Origin: a bacterium
GTDB taxonomy: Bacteria; Vulcanimicrobiota; Xenobia; Xenobiales; JADMJV01
Assembly: GCA_030149525.1 (NCBI GenBank)
Contig: JASBRJ010000167.1
Span: forward strand, 1 to 60,064
Reading direction: 5' to 3'
DNA: 60,064 nucleotides
A program made the translations under genes and the position numbers. Below the pieces are notes generated by a model. The model had not been told where the DNA came from. It did no database searches and saw only the letters and a program-made list of their open reading frames with translations. How positions within the stretch are numbered: position 1 is the stretch's first letter; every line of letters begins with the position of its first letter. Positions 1 to 9,068 of the stretch are shown in pieces.

Positions 1-1
1 T

Positions 2-547
2 GCCGTCGATCTTTCGCAGGCCATGCTGGAGCGGGTTCAGGGTCTACTTCCCCAGATGGAGACCCGGACTTGCGACATGACGACGCTTGATTGTGCAGAG
101 ACATTCCCGTTGATCTGTGTGCACGACTCTTTCTGCTACCTTCAATCCTCCGAGCAGGTGGCTTCGCTCTTTGGTTCCGTCAAGCGTCACTTGCAGTCAG
201 GCGGGCTGGCCCTGGTCAAAGTGGATGCCGTCAAGGACTCTTTTTCCGGTCCCTACCGGTATCTGACCAACTTTGAAGATGAGGACTTTGATCTCACCCT
301 CACCCACTATGAGTGGGACCCTGATCCTAAAGACAGCCTCTTGGAAGTCATCTATCTGTTCCTGGAGCAGCGCGAGGGCAAGGTCACCACTCGAGAGGAG
401 AGGCATCATCTTGGCTTGTTCTCTCAAGCGGAACTAGTGGCCCTGGCGGAAGGAGAGGGCCTGGAGGCGCGCTTTCATGTCTTGGAGCCGTGGGACGAGG
501 AGCGAGACAATCTCCTTTTGGTTCTGTTACATCGAGAGGTGTGGTAA
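2..547 (+). CDS. SAM-dependent methyltransferase, C-terminal part (cut by window edge)
   Basis: The frame is open from the first bases of the window, so the gene starts upstream and only about 181 residues are seen. The first residues read AVDLSQAMLERVQ. VDLSxxML is the usual second motif of class I S-adenosylmethionine methyltransferases, where the acidic residue contacts the ribose of SAM. Later a hydrophobic strand (LICVHDSFCYL) and a helix with a GG turn fit the rest of a Rossmann fold. The GxGxG loop must lie outside the window. A start at the ATG at 23 would cut the fold, so I treat the gene as 5'-partial. The C-terminal half is acidic (EDEDFDLTLTHYEW). Substrate unknown. It ends 66 bases before the efflux operon. 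Confidence 0.75.
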   Translation, partial: AVDLSQAMLERVQGLLPQMETRTCDMTTLDCAETFPLICVHDSFCYLQSSEQVASLFGSVKRHLQSGGLALVKVDAVKDSFSGPYRYLTNFEDEDFDLTLTHYEWDPDPKDSLLEVIYLFLEQREGKVTTREERHHLGLFSQAELVALAEGEGLEARFHVLEPWDEERDNLLLVLLHREVW

Positions 548-613
548 GGCGGTTCACCGGGGTATAGGGGAAAGAATCGTCTTCCACCTCGAGAAGACCC
601 GGAACGGATCGCA

Positions 614-2200
614 ATGTCTAGCGAAGCAGAATCGAAGAGTGTATGGCCCAGGGTAATAGGAGCAATCGTTCTCCTTTTGGTGGCGGTTGCCGCCTATAAG
701 ACCTTTGGCAAAGGCGACGAACAGGTCTCCTACAAAACATCTACCCTGGAGCGCAAAACGGTGAAGGCCTATGTTGCCGCCACCGGAAAAATCGAGTCCA
801 CCACGACGGTGACGGTGGGCGCACAGGTGAGTGGACCGGTATCGGAGGTTCTGGTGGACTTCAACTCTCCGGTGCGGAAAGGGCAGACCCTGGCCAAAAT
901 CGATCCCAGTGAGTTTCTGGCTCGAATCAACGCCCAGCAAGCCAGCCTTCAGTCGGCTCAGGCCGGCTTAAGCAGCGCCCAGGCCAGTCTGTCGGGCCAG
1001 GACGCCTCGGTGCGCCAGGCGGAAGTTGAGGTTCGAGCAGCAGAGCTAAGACTCCAGCAATCCGAGGGGCAATTGGCAGCTTCCAAAGCCGGGGTGGCGA
1101 ACGCAAAGGCCGCTCTTGAGAGCCGTAAGGCCGAGCGAGCCAACGCCCTTCTCTTCTACCAACGACAAGAAGATCTTGTGAAACGAGAGTTGGTGGCCCT
1201 GTCCGAGCGGGATCAGGCGCGCACGAACTATCTGGTAGCCTCGGCCAGCGTGGAAACGGCTGAGGCAGCCATCCAGCAGGCGGAAGCCCAGTATGCCCAG
1301 AGCGAAGCCCAACTACTGAGCGCCAAGAACGACATTAAAGCCGCTCAATCCAGGTTATCGCTCGCCCAAGCCCAACGTCAGGCAGCCTCGGCTCAGGTCA
1401 GTTCTGCTCTCGCCTCCGTGGCTCAAGCCCAGGCGGCGGTGGCTCAGGCCAAAGTGGATTTAGACCGCACCACCATCACTTCTCCCATTGACGGAGTGGT
1501 GATCAATCGAAAGGTGGATGAAGGCTCTACGGTAGCGGCTCAATTTCAGGCCCCGGAACTTTTCACCATCGCCCGGGACCTGGACAAAATGCAGGTCAAA
1601 GCCGAGGTCTCAGAAGCCGATATTGGTCGCGTGACCGATGGGGCGCCGGTGAAATTCGGGGTGGATGCCTACCCCGGTCGAGAGTTTGAAGGACGGGTTA
1701 TCCAGGTGCGTTCAGCGCCTGTCACCGACGAAAAGAACGCCTCCTCAACCGTTGTTGTCTACGGAGTTCTTGTCACCGCTAACAATCCAGAGCATCTTCT
1801 CAAGCCGGGCATGACCGCTACCGTTGAGATTCTGTCGGAGAAGATGGAAGAGGCTCTGGTCGTACCCGGTCAGGCCCTCCGTTATGTGCCCTCCTCCGAG
1901 GAAGAGAAAGACAAGAAGAAGGAAGGACGAGGCCGTGGCGGCGAGAGTCCTTCTCCCAGCCCCACGCCTGATGACGGTGAGAAAGAGGGCAAGGCGAAGC
2001 TTGAGCCCGGCACCCGTCGAGGAACGGTCTGGGTGTTGGAGTCGGAGGATGGGGAGCCTCAACGACGCGATATCATCACCGGTATTTCGGTTGAGGACGA
2101 AGTCGTTGTCGTCTCCGGCGAACTCAAGGAGGGAGACAAGGTGGTTGTCTCCGAGGAGGGCGGAAAGAAGAAGCGCTCGCGTTTTCGACTCTCTTTCTAG
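614..2200 (+). CDS. MacA-like periplasmic adaptor (HlyD/RND family)
   Basis: Membrane-fusion protein of 528 residues linking an inner-membrane MacB-type transporter to an outer-membrane channel. An N-terminal membrane anchor lies at about residues 13-28. A lipoyl half follows (TVGAQVSGPVSEVLVDF), then a very long Ala/Gln/Ser-rich helical hairpin at about 105-285, then the second lipoyl half (TTITSPIDGVVINRKVDEGS) and beta-barrel domains. The hairpin is longer than in compact MacA proteins and is built from repeated SAQA/AQAQ heptads. An unusual charged, Ser/Pro-rich insert (about residues 430-470, with KKEGRGRGGE and SPSPSPTP) sits near the C-terminus, probably an exposed linker. Two bases separate it from the ATPase gene, so the four transport genes are one operon. 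Cargo unknown. Confidence 0.9.
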   Translation: MSSEAESKSVWPRVIGAIVLLLVAVAAYKTFGKGDEQVSYKTSTLERKTVKAYVAATGKIESTTTVTVGAQVSGPVSEVLVDFNSPVRKGQTLAKIDPSEFLARINAQQASLQSAQAGLSSAQASLSGQDASVRQAEVEVRAAELRLQQSEGQLAASKAGVANAKAALESRKAERANALLFYQRQEDLVKRELVALSERDQARTNYLVASASVETAEAAIQQAEAQYAQSEAQLLSAKNDIKAAQSRLSLAQAQRQAASAQVSSALASVAQAQAAVAQAKVDLDRTTITSPIDGVVINRKVDEGSTVAAQFQAPELFTIARDLDKMQVKAEVSEADIGRVTDGAPVKFGVDAYPGREFEGRVIQVRSAPVTDEKNASSTVVVYGVLVTANNPEHLLKPGMTATVEILSEKMEEALVVPGQALRYVPSSEEEKDKKKEGRGRGGESPSPSPTPDDGEKEGKAKLEPGTRRGTVWVLESEDGEPQRRDIITGISVEDEVVVVSGELKEGDKVVVSEEGGKKKRSRFRLSF

Positions 2201-2202
2201 CC

Positions 2203-2928
2203 ATGAGCCTCGTTGAACTCAAGAATATTCGACGTGTCTATCGCTCCGCCGGCGGGGTGGAGGTCCAAGCCGTTAAAGGGATTGATCTTGTCATCGAAGC
2301 GGGGGAGTTTGTGGCCATCATGGGGCCTTCGGGTTCGGGCAAGTCGACCACCATGAATACCCTCGGTTGTCTGGACCGACCCACTTCGGGAAGTTATCTC
2401 TTGGACGGTCAGGAAGTGGCCCGGATGAACCGAGACGAGTGGGCGCGCATTCGCAATCAGAAGCTCGGCTTCGTGTTCCAAGGTTTCAATCTGCTGGCCC
2501 GCACCACCGCTCTCGAGAATGTGGAGCTGCCGCTTCTTTATCAGGGCGTAAAAAGTACCAAAGAGCGGAAAGAGCGGGCTTTGGAAGCGCTGGCTTCCGT
2601 GGGTCTTGCCGAGCGATCCCATCATGTGCCAAGCCAGATGTCCGGGGGCGAGCAGCAGCGAGTCGCCATTGCCCGAGCGCTTGTGACAAGACCGGTTCTG
2701 ATCCTGGCCGATGAGCCCACTGGAAACCTTGACACCAAAACATCCGATGAGGTGATGGAGCTTTTCGAGAGTCTCCATCAGCAAGGCCAGACGATCGTGC
2801 TCGTCACTCATGAGCCGGATGTGGCCCTGAAGTGTCGACGAGTGATTCTCTTTCGTGACGGCTTAATTATCGGCGACGGCGATCCCGGTGAGGTGTTGGG
2901 AACGATAGCCAAGGGAGTCATTTCGTGA
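2203..2928 (+). CDS. ABC transporter ATPase, MacB/LolD type
   Basis: Stand-alone ATPase of 241 residues that would power the two permeases that follow. Walker A is GPSGSGKST at 41-49, the signature is MSGGEQQR at about 146-153, Walker B is [12 protein letters not shown] at about 166, and the H-loop is VLVTHEPDV. The TGNLD sequence after Walker B is typical of the LolD/MacB/FtsE subfamily, which works by mechanotransmission and not by a classic transmembrane cavity. Its stop overlaps the GTG start of the next gene (GTGA), which implies coupled translation. Confidence 0.93.
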   Translation: MSLVELKNIRRVYRSAGGVEVQAVKGIDLVIEAGEFVAIMGPSGSGKSTTMNTLGCLDRPTSGSYLLDGQEVARMNRDEWARIRNQKLGFVFQGFNLLARTTALENVELPLLYQGVKSTKERKERALEALASVGLAERSHHVPSQMSGGEQQRVAIARALVTRPVLILADEPTGNLDTKTSDEVMELFESLHQQGQTIVLVTHEPDVALKCRRVILFRDGLIIGDGDPGEVLGTIAKGVIS

Positions 2929-4133
2929 GCCCCATTCTCACCTTCCGCATCGCTCTCAAAGCCCTCACGGCCAATAAACTTAGAACTCTTCTCACGATGT
3001 TGGGCATCATCATCGGGGTGGGGGCGGTGATCGCCATGCTGAGCATCGGAAGCGGTGCCCGCTACATGGTAGAACAGCGGATCCAGAGTCTGGGCACCAA
3101 CGCCGTCTTTATCTGGCCCGGCCACCGTCGGGGACGAAATCGTGGGGCCGACGGTAACGAGGCTCGACTGACCGTGGAGGACTGGCAGGCTCTCGAGAAG
3201 CTTCCCGAGGTCGCTGCCGCGGCCCCGATCGTTCCCACCGGCGGCGAGATCGTGTACGGCAACGCTAACTGGAGTTGCACCATCTACGGCACAACACCGG
3301 TCTATATCTATCAGAAGGACTGGCCGGTGGCGTCAGGCAGACTTTTCAACGATCGAGAGATTCAGTCTGCCGACAACGTGGCAGTCATCGGAGAGCAGGT
3401 TCGCAAAGAGCTTTTCGGCTCGGCCGACCCGGTGGGCGAGACGATTCGTATCAAGAACCGACCCTACAAAGTGATCGGATTGATGACGGAGATGGGGGTG
3501 AGTGGATACGGGAACAAGGACAACACCGTTTTCGTTCCTTACACCACTCTGATGAAGAAGCTTCAGCGCACCGAGTATCTGCGCTTTTTGTCTTTGAGCG
3601 CCCACTCTCGAGAAGAAGTGAAGAGGTTAGAGAAGGTCGCTGTAGATTTCCTCAACCAACGGCACAATATCGAGGACCCGGATAACGGGGGGTTCGGCGC
3701 TTTTAACCAGGCCGAAGCAACCGAGGCTGCCGACAAGAGCACGGCGATTTTCACCATGCTTTTGGGGGGAATCGCCTCCATCAGTCTGGTGGTGGGCGGG
3801 ATCGGGATTATGAATATCATGCTGGTGTCGGTGACGGAACGAACCCGTGAAATCGGGATCCGAATGGCCGTTGGCGCCCGTGGACGCGATATTCTGGCAC
3901 AATTTTTAGTGGAAGCCATGGTCTTGTCGCTCTTGGGAGGGGCGGCCGGGATTCTGCTCGGTTCCGGCCTGGCTCGAATCATCGCAAGTTTTGCCGGCTG
4001 GCCTCCCATCGTTTCGGCAGGTTCGGTGGCACTGGCCTTTGGTACCTCGGCCGGCATAGGTATCTTCTTCGGTTTCTATCCGGCCTACGCCGCCTCCAAG
4101 CTTGACCCGATCGAGGCTCTCCGTCACGAATGA
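2925..4133 (+). CDS. MacB-type ABC permease, first copy
   Basis: Permease of 402 residues without a fused ATPase. An N-terminal membrane helix ([19 protein letters not shown]) is followed by a large periplasmic MacB_PCD domain (about 45-270) and three C-terminal FtsX helices. The conserved cytoplasmic loop [27 protein letters not shown] is intact. The protein ends in [12 protein letters not shown], the standard end of MacB permeases. It starts at GTG inside the stop of the ATPase gene and shares an ATGA overlap with the second permease. With an adaptor upstream, a MacAB-like tripartite exporter or peptide/lipid efflux pump is the best reading. Confidence 0.92.
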   Translation: MSPILTFRIALKALTANKLRTLLTMLGIIIGVGAVIAMLSIGSGARYMVEQRIQSLGTNAVFIWPGHRRGRNRGADGNEARLTVEDWQALEKLPEVAAAAPIVPTGGEIVYGNANWSCTIYGTTPVYIYQKDWPVASGRLFNDREIQSADNVAVIGEQVRKELFGSADPVGETIRIKNRPYKVIGLMTEMGVSGYGNKDNTVFVPYTTLMKKLQRTEYLRFLSLSAHSREEVKRLEKVAVDFLNQRHNIEDPDNGGFGAFNQAEATEAADKSTAIFTMLLGGIASISLVVGGIGIMNIMLVSVTERTREIGIRMAVGARGRDILAQFLVEAMVLSLLGGAAGILLGSGLARIIASFAGWPPIVSAGSVALAFGTSAGIGIFFGFYPAYAASKLDPIEALRHE

Positions 4134-5335
4134 CCCCCTGGCTCACCTTAAAAGTCGCGGTGAAAGCCCTCACTCGCAACAAGTTACGAACCTCTCTGAC
4201 CATGTTGGGAATCATCATCGGTGTGGCTGCGGTTGTTGCTATGTTGAGTATCGGAGCCGGGGCCCAGTCGGCGGTGGAGAAGAACCTCTCGGCTATGGGA
4301 GTCAATACCATTGAGTTGGCTCCGGGCTTTCGCCGGGGACGATCTCGCGGGGCGGGAGGCTCGGAAAGAAAGCTGGTGGTGGCTGACTGGAAGGCTCTTG
4401 CTCGTCTTCCCGAGGTGAAGCACTCTTTTCCCCAGGTCAATCAAGGATCCCAATTGGTTTACGGCTCCTCCAACTGGAACAGTACGGTTGTGGGGACAAG
4501 CCCTGCCTACTTCCTGATTCAGAGTTGGGATGCCGATAAGGGCAGGCTCTTCACCGAATCCGAGTCCAATGGCGGTGCTCTGGTTTGCGTTTTGGGCAAA
4601 AAAGTGGCTCGAGAGCTTTTTGGAGGCACCAATCCGGTGGGGGAGACCGTTCGCATCAAAGGCTTCCCCTTTCGAGTGATCGGCGTGCTTTCAGAGAAGG
4701 GGGGAGGTGCTTGGAACAACCGAGACGACACGGTCGTGGCCCCTTATCTTGCCGTCATATCTCGTCTGAAAGGCAACGACGATCTGAACTCTATCACCGT
4801 TCAGGCGCACTCTGCCGAAGAGGTGGAGAAGCTTGAAAGCACCGCCATCGATTTTCTCAACGATCGCTATCGAATCACCGACAAGAAGGCCGGTTTTCAG
4901 AGCTACAACCGTGCCGAAGCAGCCTCGGTGGTGGGAGACAGCACCAAGGTTTTTAGCATGCTGTTGGGCGGTGTTGCGTCGGTCAGCCTCCTGGTCGGCG
5001 GGATCGGGATCATGAACATCATGCTTGTTTCTGTGACCGAGCGTGTGAAAGAGATCGGTATTCGTATGGCCGTAGGGGCCCGAGGTCGAGACATTCTGAG
5101 TCAGTTCATCTCCGAAGCGGTTCTCATTTCGGTGGCCGGTGGTGCGGTGGGGATCGCTTTGGGAGGAGCCATCTCCCATTGGGTTTCCAAGCTCGCCGAC
5201 TGGCCTTTCATTGTGAGCACCGACGCCGTGGCTCTCGCCTTCTTAACATCAGCCGGAATCGGAATTTTCTTCGGTTTCTATCCCGCCTATCGAGCCTCGA
5301 AGCTCGACCCCATAGAAGCTTTGAGAAAAGGATAA
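4130..5335 (+). CDS. MacB-type ABC permease, second copy
   Basis: Permease of 401 residues with the same architecture as the upstream copy: an N-terminal helix, a periplasmic domain, three C-terminal helices and a closing DPIEALRKG. The two copies are close paralogues. The FtsX loop is almost identical ([33 protein letters not shown]), and both begin a charged segment after RRGR, so a tandem duplication is clear. With a single ATPase gene, the two products may form a heterodimeric permease instead of the usual MacB homodimer; that is inference. The ATG overlaps the previous stop by four bases. Confidence 0.92.
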   Translation: MTPWLTLKVAVKALTRNKLRTSLTMLGIIIGVAAVVAMLSIGAGAQSAVEKNLSAMGVNTIELAPGFRRGRSRGAGGSERKLVVADWKALARLPEVKHSFPQVNQGSQLVYGSSNWNSTVVGTSPAYFLIQSWDADKGRLFTESESNGGALVCVLGKKVARELFGGTNPVGETVRIKGFPFRVIGVLSEKGGGAWNNRDDTVVAPYLAVISRLKGNDDLNSITVQAHSAEEVEKLESTAIDFLNDRYRITDKKAGFQSYNRAEAASVVGDSTKVFSMLLGGVASVSLLVGGIGIMNIMLVSVTERVKEIGIRMAVGARGRDILSQFISEAVLISVAGGAVGIALGGAISHWVSKLADWPFIVSTDAVALAFLTSAGIGIFFGFYPAYRASKLDPIEALRKG

Positions 5336-5338
5336 GTC

Positions 5339-6217
5339 ATGTCTTCACTGCGCGGAATTATCGCTCACCGGGGGGCTTCTGCCTGGGCGCCGGAAAACAC
5401 GATGGCGGCCTTTGAAAAAGCGGTAGAGTTGGGAGCGGACGGGATCGAAGTGGATGTGCAGCTGACCGCCGACCGTGTTCTGGTGGTCATGCACGATGAT
5501 ACCCTCGACCGCACCACCAACGGAAACGGTCCCCTGAGTCGAAGAACACTGGCCCAGCTCAAGGACCTGGACGCCGGCTCCTGGTTCGACCCGAAGTTTG
5601 CCGGAGAGCAGATACCCACTCTGCAAGAGGTTCTGGTGTGGGCGAGAGGACGATGCCGGGTCGATATTGAGGTCAAGACCAGGACAGCCCGGGAGATTCC
5701 GGTGCAGGACTTCGCTCGCCTTATCTCCGACGCTGAAATGGAAGCGCAAGTGGCTATCACATCTTTTGAAAGAGACTTTGTGGAATCGCTTCAGCGTCAT
5801 TGTCCCGGGCTTGAGGTCGGTTTGCTGATTTCACCGCTGCCTCCCCTCAAACTGGGCCTTCTTCGGGGAGGGCTGTCGGCTCTAGCGGTCTTTCTGCTGG
5901 CCCACAAGCTTTGCTGTTGCCTGCCGACTGCTCTTTCTGCTGCTCTGGTGGGAGGCTTTCTCGCCCTTCTTCTCACCTGGCTGAGGGAAATCGACAAACT
6001 TAGTGAGGTCGCCGAGCGCCTGCAAGCAGACGCCCTGCTTCCTCATTGGCTCGTCTTGAGTCGAAGTTTGGCAGTTGTTGCCAAGGCGCGCGGTCTTACC
6101 CTGGTGACCTGGACTGTGAATAAAGGCTTTCTTGCCCGCTATTTTCAGAAGCTCGGAGCGGACGGAATCATCACCGACAAGCCCGATCTTATTTCAGGTC
6201 CTTACGAAAGAACTTAG
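5339..6217 (+). CDS. Glycerophosphodiester phosphodiesterase family protein
   Basis: Hydrolase of 292 residues expected to cleave glycerophosphodiesters to glycerol 3-phosphate and an alcohol. The catalytic motifs IAHRGASAWAPENT and DGIEVDVQLTADRVLVVMHDDTLDRTTNG are complete, with both catalytic His residues and the metal-binding E/D pair. The C-terminal GADGIITDKPD closes the barrel. Unusually, a hydrophobic stretch at about residues 175-220 (with LCCCLPTALSAALVGGFLALLLTW) sits inside the barrel where most family members have a soluble loop, so the enzyme may be membrane-attached. It lies three bases after the permease operon and may be co-transcribed. Its 3' end overlaps the convergent neighbour by 29 bases. 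Confidence 0.88.
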   Translation: MSSLRGIIAHRGASAWAPENTMAAFEKAVELGADGIEVDVQLTADRVLVVMHDDTLDRTTNGNGPLSRRTLAQLKDLDAGSWFDPKFAGEQIPTLQEVLVWARGRCRVDIEVKTRTAREIPVQDFARLISDAEMEAQVAITSFERDFVESLQRHCPGLEVGLLISPLPPLKLGLLRGGLSALAVFLLAHKLCCCLPTALSAALVGGFLALLLTWLREIDKLSEVAERLQADALLPHWLVLSRSLAVVAKARGLTLVTWTVNKGFLARYFQKLGADGIITDKPDLISGPYERT

Positions 6218-7358
6218 CGTAGAAACCCTGGGAGACCACGGTGAAGACTCGGTCATCGGTGGCAGCGATGTCGAAGCCACGGATCTCTAGATTGTCTTTG
6301 AAGCTTGAGATCATCTCCGGTTCGCCCCATTTGCCTTTCTTCTGTCCTACATACCAGAGCTCGAAAGCTCCTTTGACCGGGCGAAGGAGGGCCACGTGGA
6401 GGTTCTTGTCCTCATCCATGTCGCTTTCCATGAGAACGTTGGAAGTGGAGAAAGGAAGCTTGACCGACTGACTGTCCGACTTCCAGCTGGTATCGTTACT
6501 GGTGTAGGCTTCCAGTCCGTCGCCGACTCCTACGGCCAACCGAGAGGGCCCGTAGGGGCGGCTGGCCACGGAAAAGCAATTGTTGTAGCTGCCGCGTAAG
6601 AAGGTAACACCCTCTTCGATCTTTCCGATCAGTCCTTTGACGTAAGCGGTGGAGAGCCCCGCTCCATTGTTGAAGACTACGGAGAAGCCTTTCTTGCCTA
6701 GGGTTCCTACTTCGGTTCGGTCGGCGCCGTTGGCCACCTGTCCTACCAGCACCCCCTGAGGTCTAAGACTTGAGGAGATGTCGAAGTTGGCAGCCCTTAC
6801 GTTGCCGTACTCGCGGATCCAACTCAAGGCAAACTCCGGGCGATTAGAACCCTGCCGGCCTTCAATGGCAACAGCCGTACCACCGGTTTTTTCGGCATTG
6901 TAAGAGTCGATCTCCACGGTGTTGCTCCAACTCCATCCTTGATCGGAAGAAACGGCAAGAAGAACTTCGTAGGCGTCGTTGCCCTGTCTGAGGGTTCGCT
7001 GGAAGAGAAGTCCCATGAGGTTCCGTGTTTTGCCCAGGGCGATCTTTCTCACCCGGCCCTTGTTTTTACCAAAGAAAGGGGCGCGAGGATCATTCCACTG
7101 CGTGTCTCCACCGTCGATGTGGGTGTGAAAAATCTCCGGAGTTCCGATGTCGTCGGTGGTACCACTCCAAATCATGTGAACTCGAGAACCCATAGCCAAG
7201 AGGCGCGGCTCCATGAAAAGCCCTTTGCCCGTATTGGGGCGAGGCAATTTCGTCCAAGAAGGATGGAGGCGACTCTCTTCCTCGGCCTGGCCTAAAACCG
7301 GGCCGAGGCTCAGGGCCAGAAGAGTGAAAAGACAGATCAGATATTTGGGCAGTGACAT
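6189..7358 (-). CDS. Secreted sialidase-like beta-propeller protein, function unknown
   Basis: Protein of 389 residues with a clear signal peptide (hydrophobic core LICLFTLLALSLGPVLG, cleavage likely near residue 24). One canonical Asp-box (SSDQGWSW, about 137-144) and repeated strand patterns such as HMIWSGTT and FALSWIREYG suggest a BNR/sialidase-type propeller. I do not see the arginine triad or a convincing catalytic set, so enzymatic activity is not supported. It is probably an exported binding or scaffold protein. The gene converges on the phosphodiesterase gene with a 29-base overlap of coding ends. Confidence 0.7.
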   Translation of the reverse strand: MSLPKYLICLFTLLALSLGPVLGQAEEESRLHPSWTKLPRPNTGKGLFMEPRLLAMGSRVHMIWSGTTDDIGTPEIFHTHIDGGDTQWNDPRAPFFGKNKGRVRKIALGKTRNLMGLLFQRTLRQGNDAYEVLLAVSSDQGWSWSNTVEIDSYNAEKTGGTAVAIEGRQGSNRPEFALSWIREYGNVRAANFDISSSLRPQGVLVGQVANGADRTEVGTLGKKGFSVVFNNGAGLSTAYVKGLIGKIEEGVTFLRGSYNNCFSVASRPYGPSRLAVGVGDGLEAYTSNDTSWKSDSQSVKLPFSTSNVLMESDMDEDKNLHVALLRPVKGAFELWYVGQKKGKWGEPEMISSFKDNLEIRGFDIAATDDRVFTVVSQGFYAKFFRKDLK

Positions 7359-7392
7359 GGGCGTGACCTACAAGATAGAACGCCCAGTCCCT

Positions 7393-8157
7393 TCATCGCT
7401 CGCTCAGTTTGAGGATGTACTCCTGAAGAATGTCGCCGTCTTTCTCTTCCGTTGGATTGAAGCGGCAGGGGAAGAGATCGAAGTCTTTTCCTTCCTTCTT
7501 GACCAACCGGAGGACGGTGCCTGAGAGTGAGAGGATAGGAAGGTCCTCGAACGGTCCCACGATTAAGCTGAACTGTGCATCTTTCGGTAAAGGGGTCTTC
7601 GATTTGATGAGAGCCCCGCCCATTCCGAGATTGAGGAGCTCTACGCTCTGAGTAGTGCGGTCTTCGTCGTCTAAAGTGAGTTGACCCGAGATCTCCGTGG
7701 TGGCTCTGATATATTCCCGGCGTTGGGTGCCGTCCTCGGAATAGCCGAACTGGTTGAGCAGTGATTCGAGCCAGTTCGGGTCTTCTTCAATGCCGCTGGG
7801 AAGGGCGAGACCGGCGCGAATCTGACCGTGTCGTTTCCTCGTCCACCGAACCTTGGCCATAAAGGGGGTGGTTCGGTCCAACATCTCTTCTTCGGGCGCT
7901 TTCAGGGCTAAAGTCAGGCCTTTGACCAGGCGGCTTTCGGTTTCGAGTTGCAGGCCCTTCTTAGAAATATCAACCAAAAAACCCCGGCCTTTTTTGCCGT
8001 TCTCATCCACGAACTCGACTTCGCAGCGGCACTCGATTCTGGGTGTCCGGCGTTTGTCTTTGGTGCTCAGGTCCTGGGTGACCATAAAGTTTATGGAGGA
8101 CAGCAGCCGAGCCAGCGGACCCTTTTTCTGTTCGCCTGTATGTTTCTCTTGCTTCAT
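7393..8157 (-). CDS. Tandem double PilZ-domain protein
   Basis: Predicted cytoplasmic c-di-GMP receptor of 254 residues. The first PilZ domain has KRRTPR (RxxxR) followed by LVDISKKG (DxSxxG), the full ligand-binding signature. The second starts at RREYIR (RxxxR) but has LLNLGMGG in place of D/NxSxxG, so it may bind weakly or not at all. I chose the ATG at 8157 because it shares ATGA with the stop of the upstream trhO gene; an alternative start upstream would add nine residues inside that gene. There is no membrane segment. A second protein with the same two-PilZ layout lies at 31590-32366. Confidence 0.85.
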   Translation of the reverse strand: MKQEKHTGEQKKGPLARLLSSINFMVTQDLSTKDKRRTPRIECRCEVEFVDENGKKGRGFLVDISKKGLQLETESRLVKGLTLALKAPEEEMLDRTTPFMAKVRWTRKRHGQIRAGLALPSGIEEDPNWLESLLNQFGYSEDGTQRREYIRATTEISGQLTLDDEDRTTQSVELLNLGMGGALIKSKTPLPKDAQFSLIVGPFEDLPILSLSGTVLRLVKKEGKDFDLFPCRFNPTEEKDGDILQEYILKLSER

Positions 8158-8996
8158 TCCGGTGTGCGCCTTCCGTCGTTGCAATCGTGTTGTCCGCCGT
8201 TGATGGGGGTCGGTCCCCCACAGGCCTTACAAATGGTGTACTTTTGAGTCGGTCTCAGTTCGGCATCCAGGGCGACCCTATCGTCAAATACGAAGCATTC
8301 TCCCTCAAATCCCGCCTCCCGGGGGCTACTTAAGTAGCCGATAATACCGCCTTTCAGTTGGAGAACCTGTGTGAACCCCCGCTGTTCGAGGTCGACTCTC
8401 GCTTTCTCGCAGCGGATCCCGCCGGTACAGAAGATGGCCGTAGGTTTGTCCGGGTCCAGAGTTCGCCCCACCTCGCGGTCGAGGTAGCGGGAGAACTCTT
8501 TGAAAGTGGTGGTGCCGGGGTCGATGGCTTCAGGAAAGCTGCCGAGCCTCGTTTCGTATCGGTTTCGAACATCGATCATTTGAGCTTCCCCGTTTCGGAC
8601 TTGAGCTCGGATGTCGTCCCATTGTCGGGGCGTTATTTGCCCCTCAAAATTGGTCTCTGGAGTGCGCTCAGGATGAAGCGCCGCCACGATCTGTTTCTTG
8701 ATCGGCACCTTCCAGTGTTGGAAGGGTCGGCTCTCGCTCAGACTGTCTTGAAACGGGATCCCGGGGAACTCTTGCTCGACCACCTGAAAGAAAGATTCCA
8801 CCTGTTGAGCCGCTCCGGAGATAGTGGCGTTGCAGCCTTCTTCGGCCAGCAGGATTGAGCCCAGGATGGAGTGTTGCTCTCCCGCCTGGAGCAGCAGCTT
8901 TTGCAACGGCAACAGCCGAGAAGCGGGGATCTTCTGAAATTGATAAAAGGTTCGGACGGTGAAAACTTCAGGTTGTGGCGGAGCCGACTTGCCCAT
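8154..8996 (-). CDS. trhO: tRNA uridine(34) hydroxylase (rhodanese family)
   Basis: Protein of 280 residues matching TrhO (YceA), which hydroxylates wobble uridine 34 in tRNAs on the prephenate-independent, O2-dependent route to 5-hydroxyuridine. The N-terminal ferredoxin-like domain has LLLAEEGCNATISG. The rhodanese domain has the catalytic loop CTGGIRCEKAR with Cys190. A C-terminal KACGG precedes a short tail, so the usual C-terminal Cys pair is partly reduced. It is followed by the PilZ gene with a 4-base overlap. The functional link to PilZ is unclear. Confidence 0.92.
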   Translation of the reverse strand: MGKSAPPQPEVFTVRTFYQFQKIPASRLLPLQKLLLQAGEQHSILGSILLAEEGCNATISGAAQQVESFFQVVEQEFPGIPFQDSLSESRPFQHWKVPIKKQIVAALHPERTPETNFEGQITPRQWDDIRAQVRNGEAQMIDVRNRYETRLGSFPEAIDPGTTTFKEFSRYLDREVGRTLDPDKPTAIFCTGGIRCEKARVDLEQRGFTQVLQLKGGIIGYLSSPREAGFEGECFVFDDRVALDAELRPTQKYTICKACGGPTPINGGQHDCNDGRRTPE

Positions 8997-9068
8997 AACC
9001 GAAGCTTCTTTCCACGCCTTCCATCAGCCTGCCGGAGGAACAAAACGTCGTTCTCTGAAACATCGACG

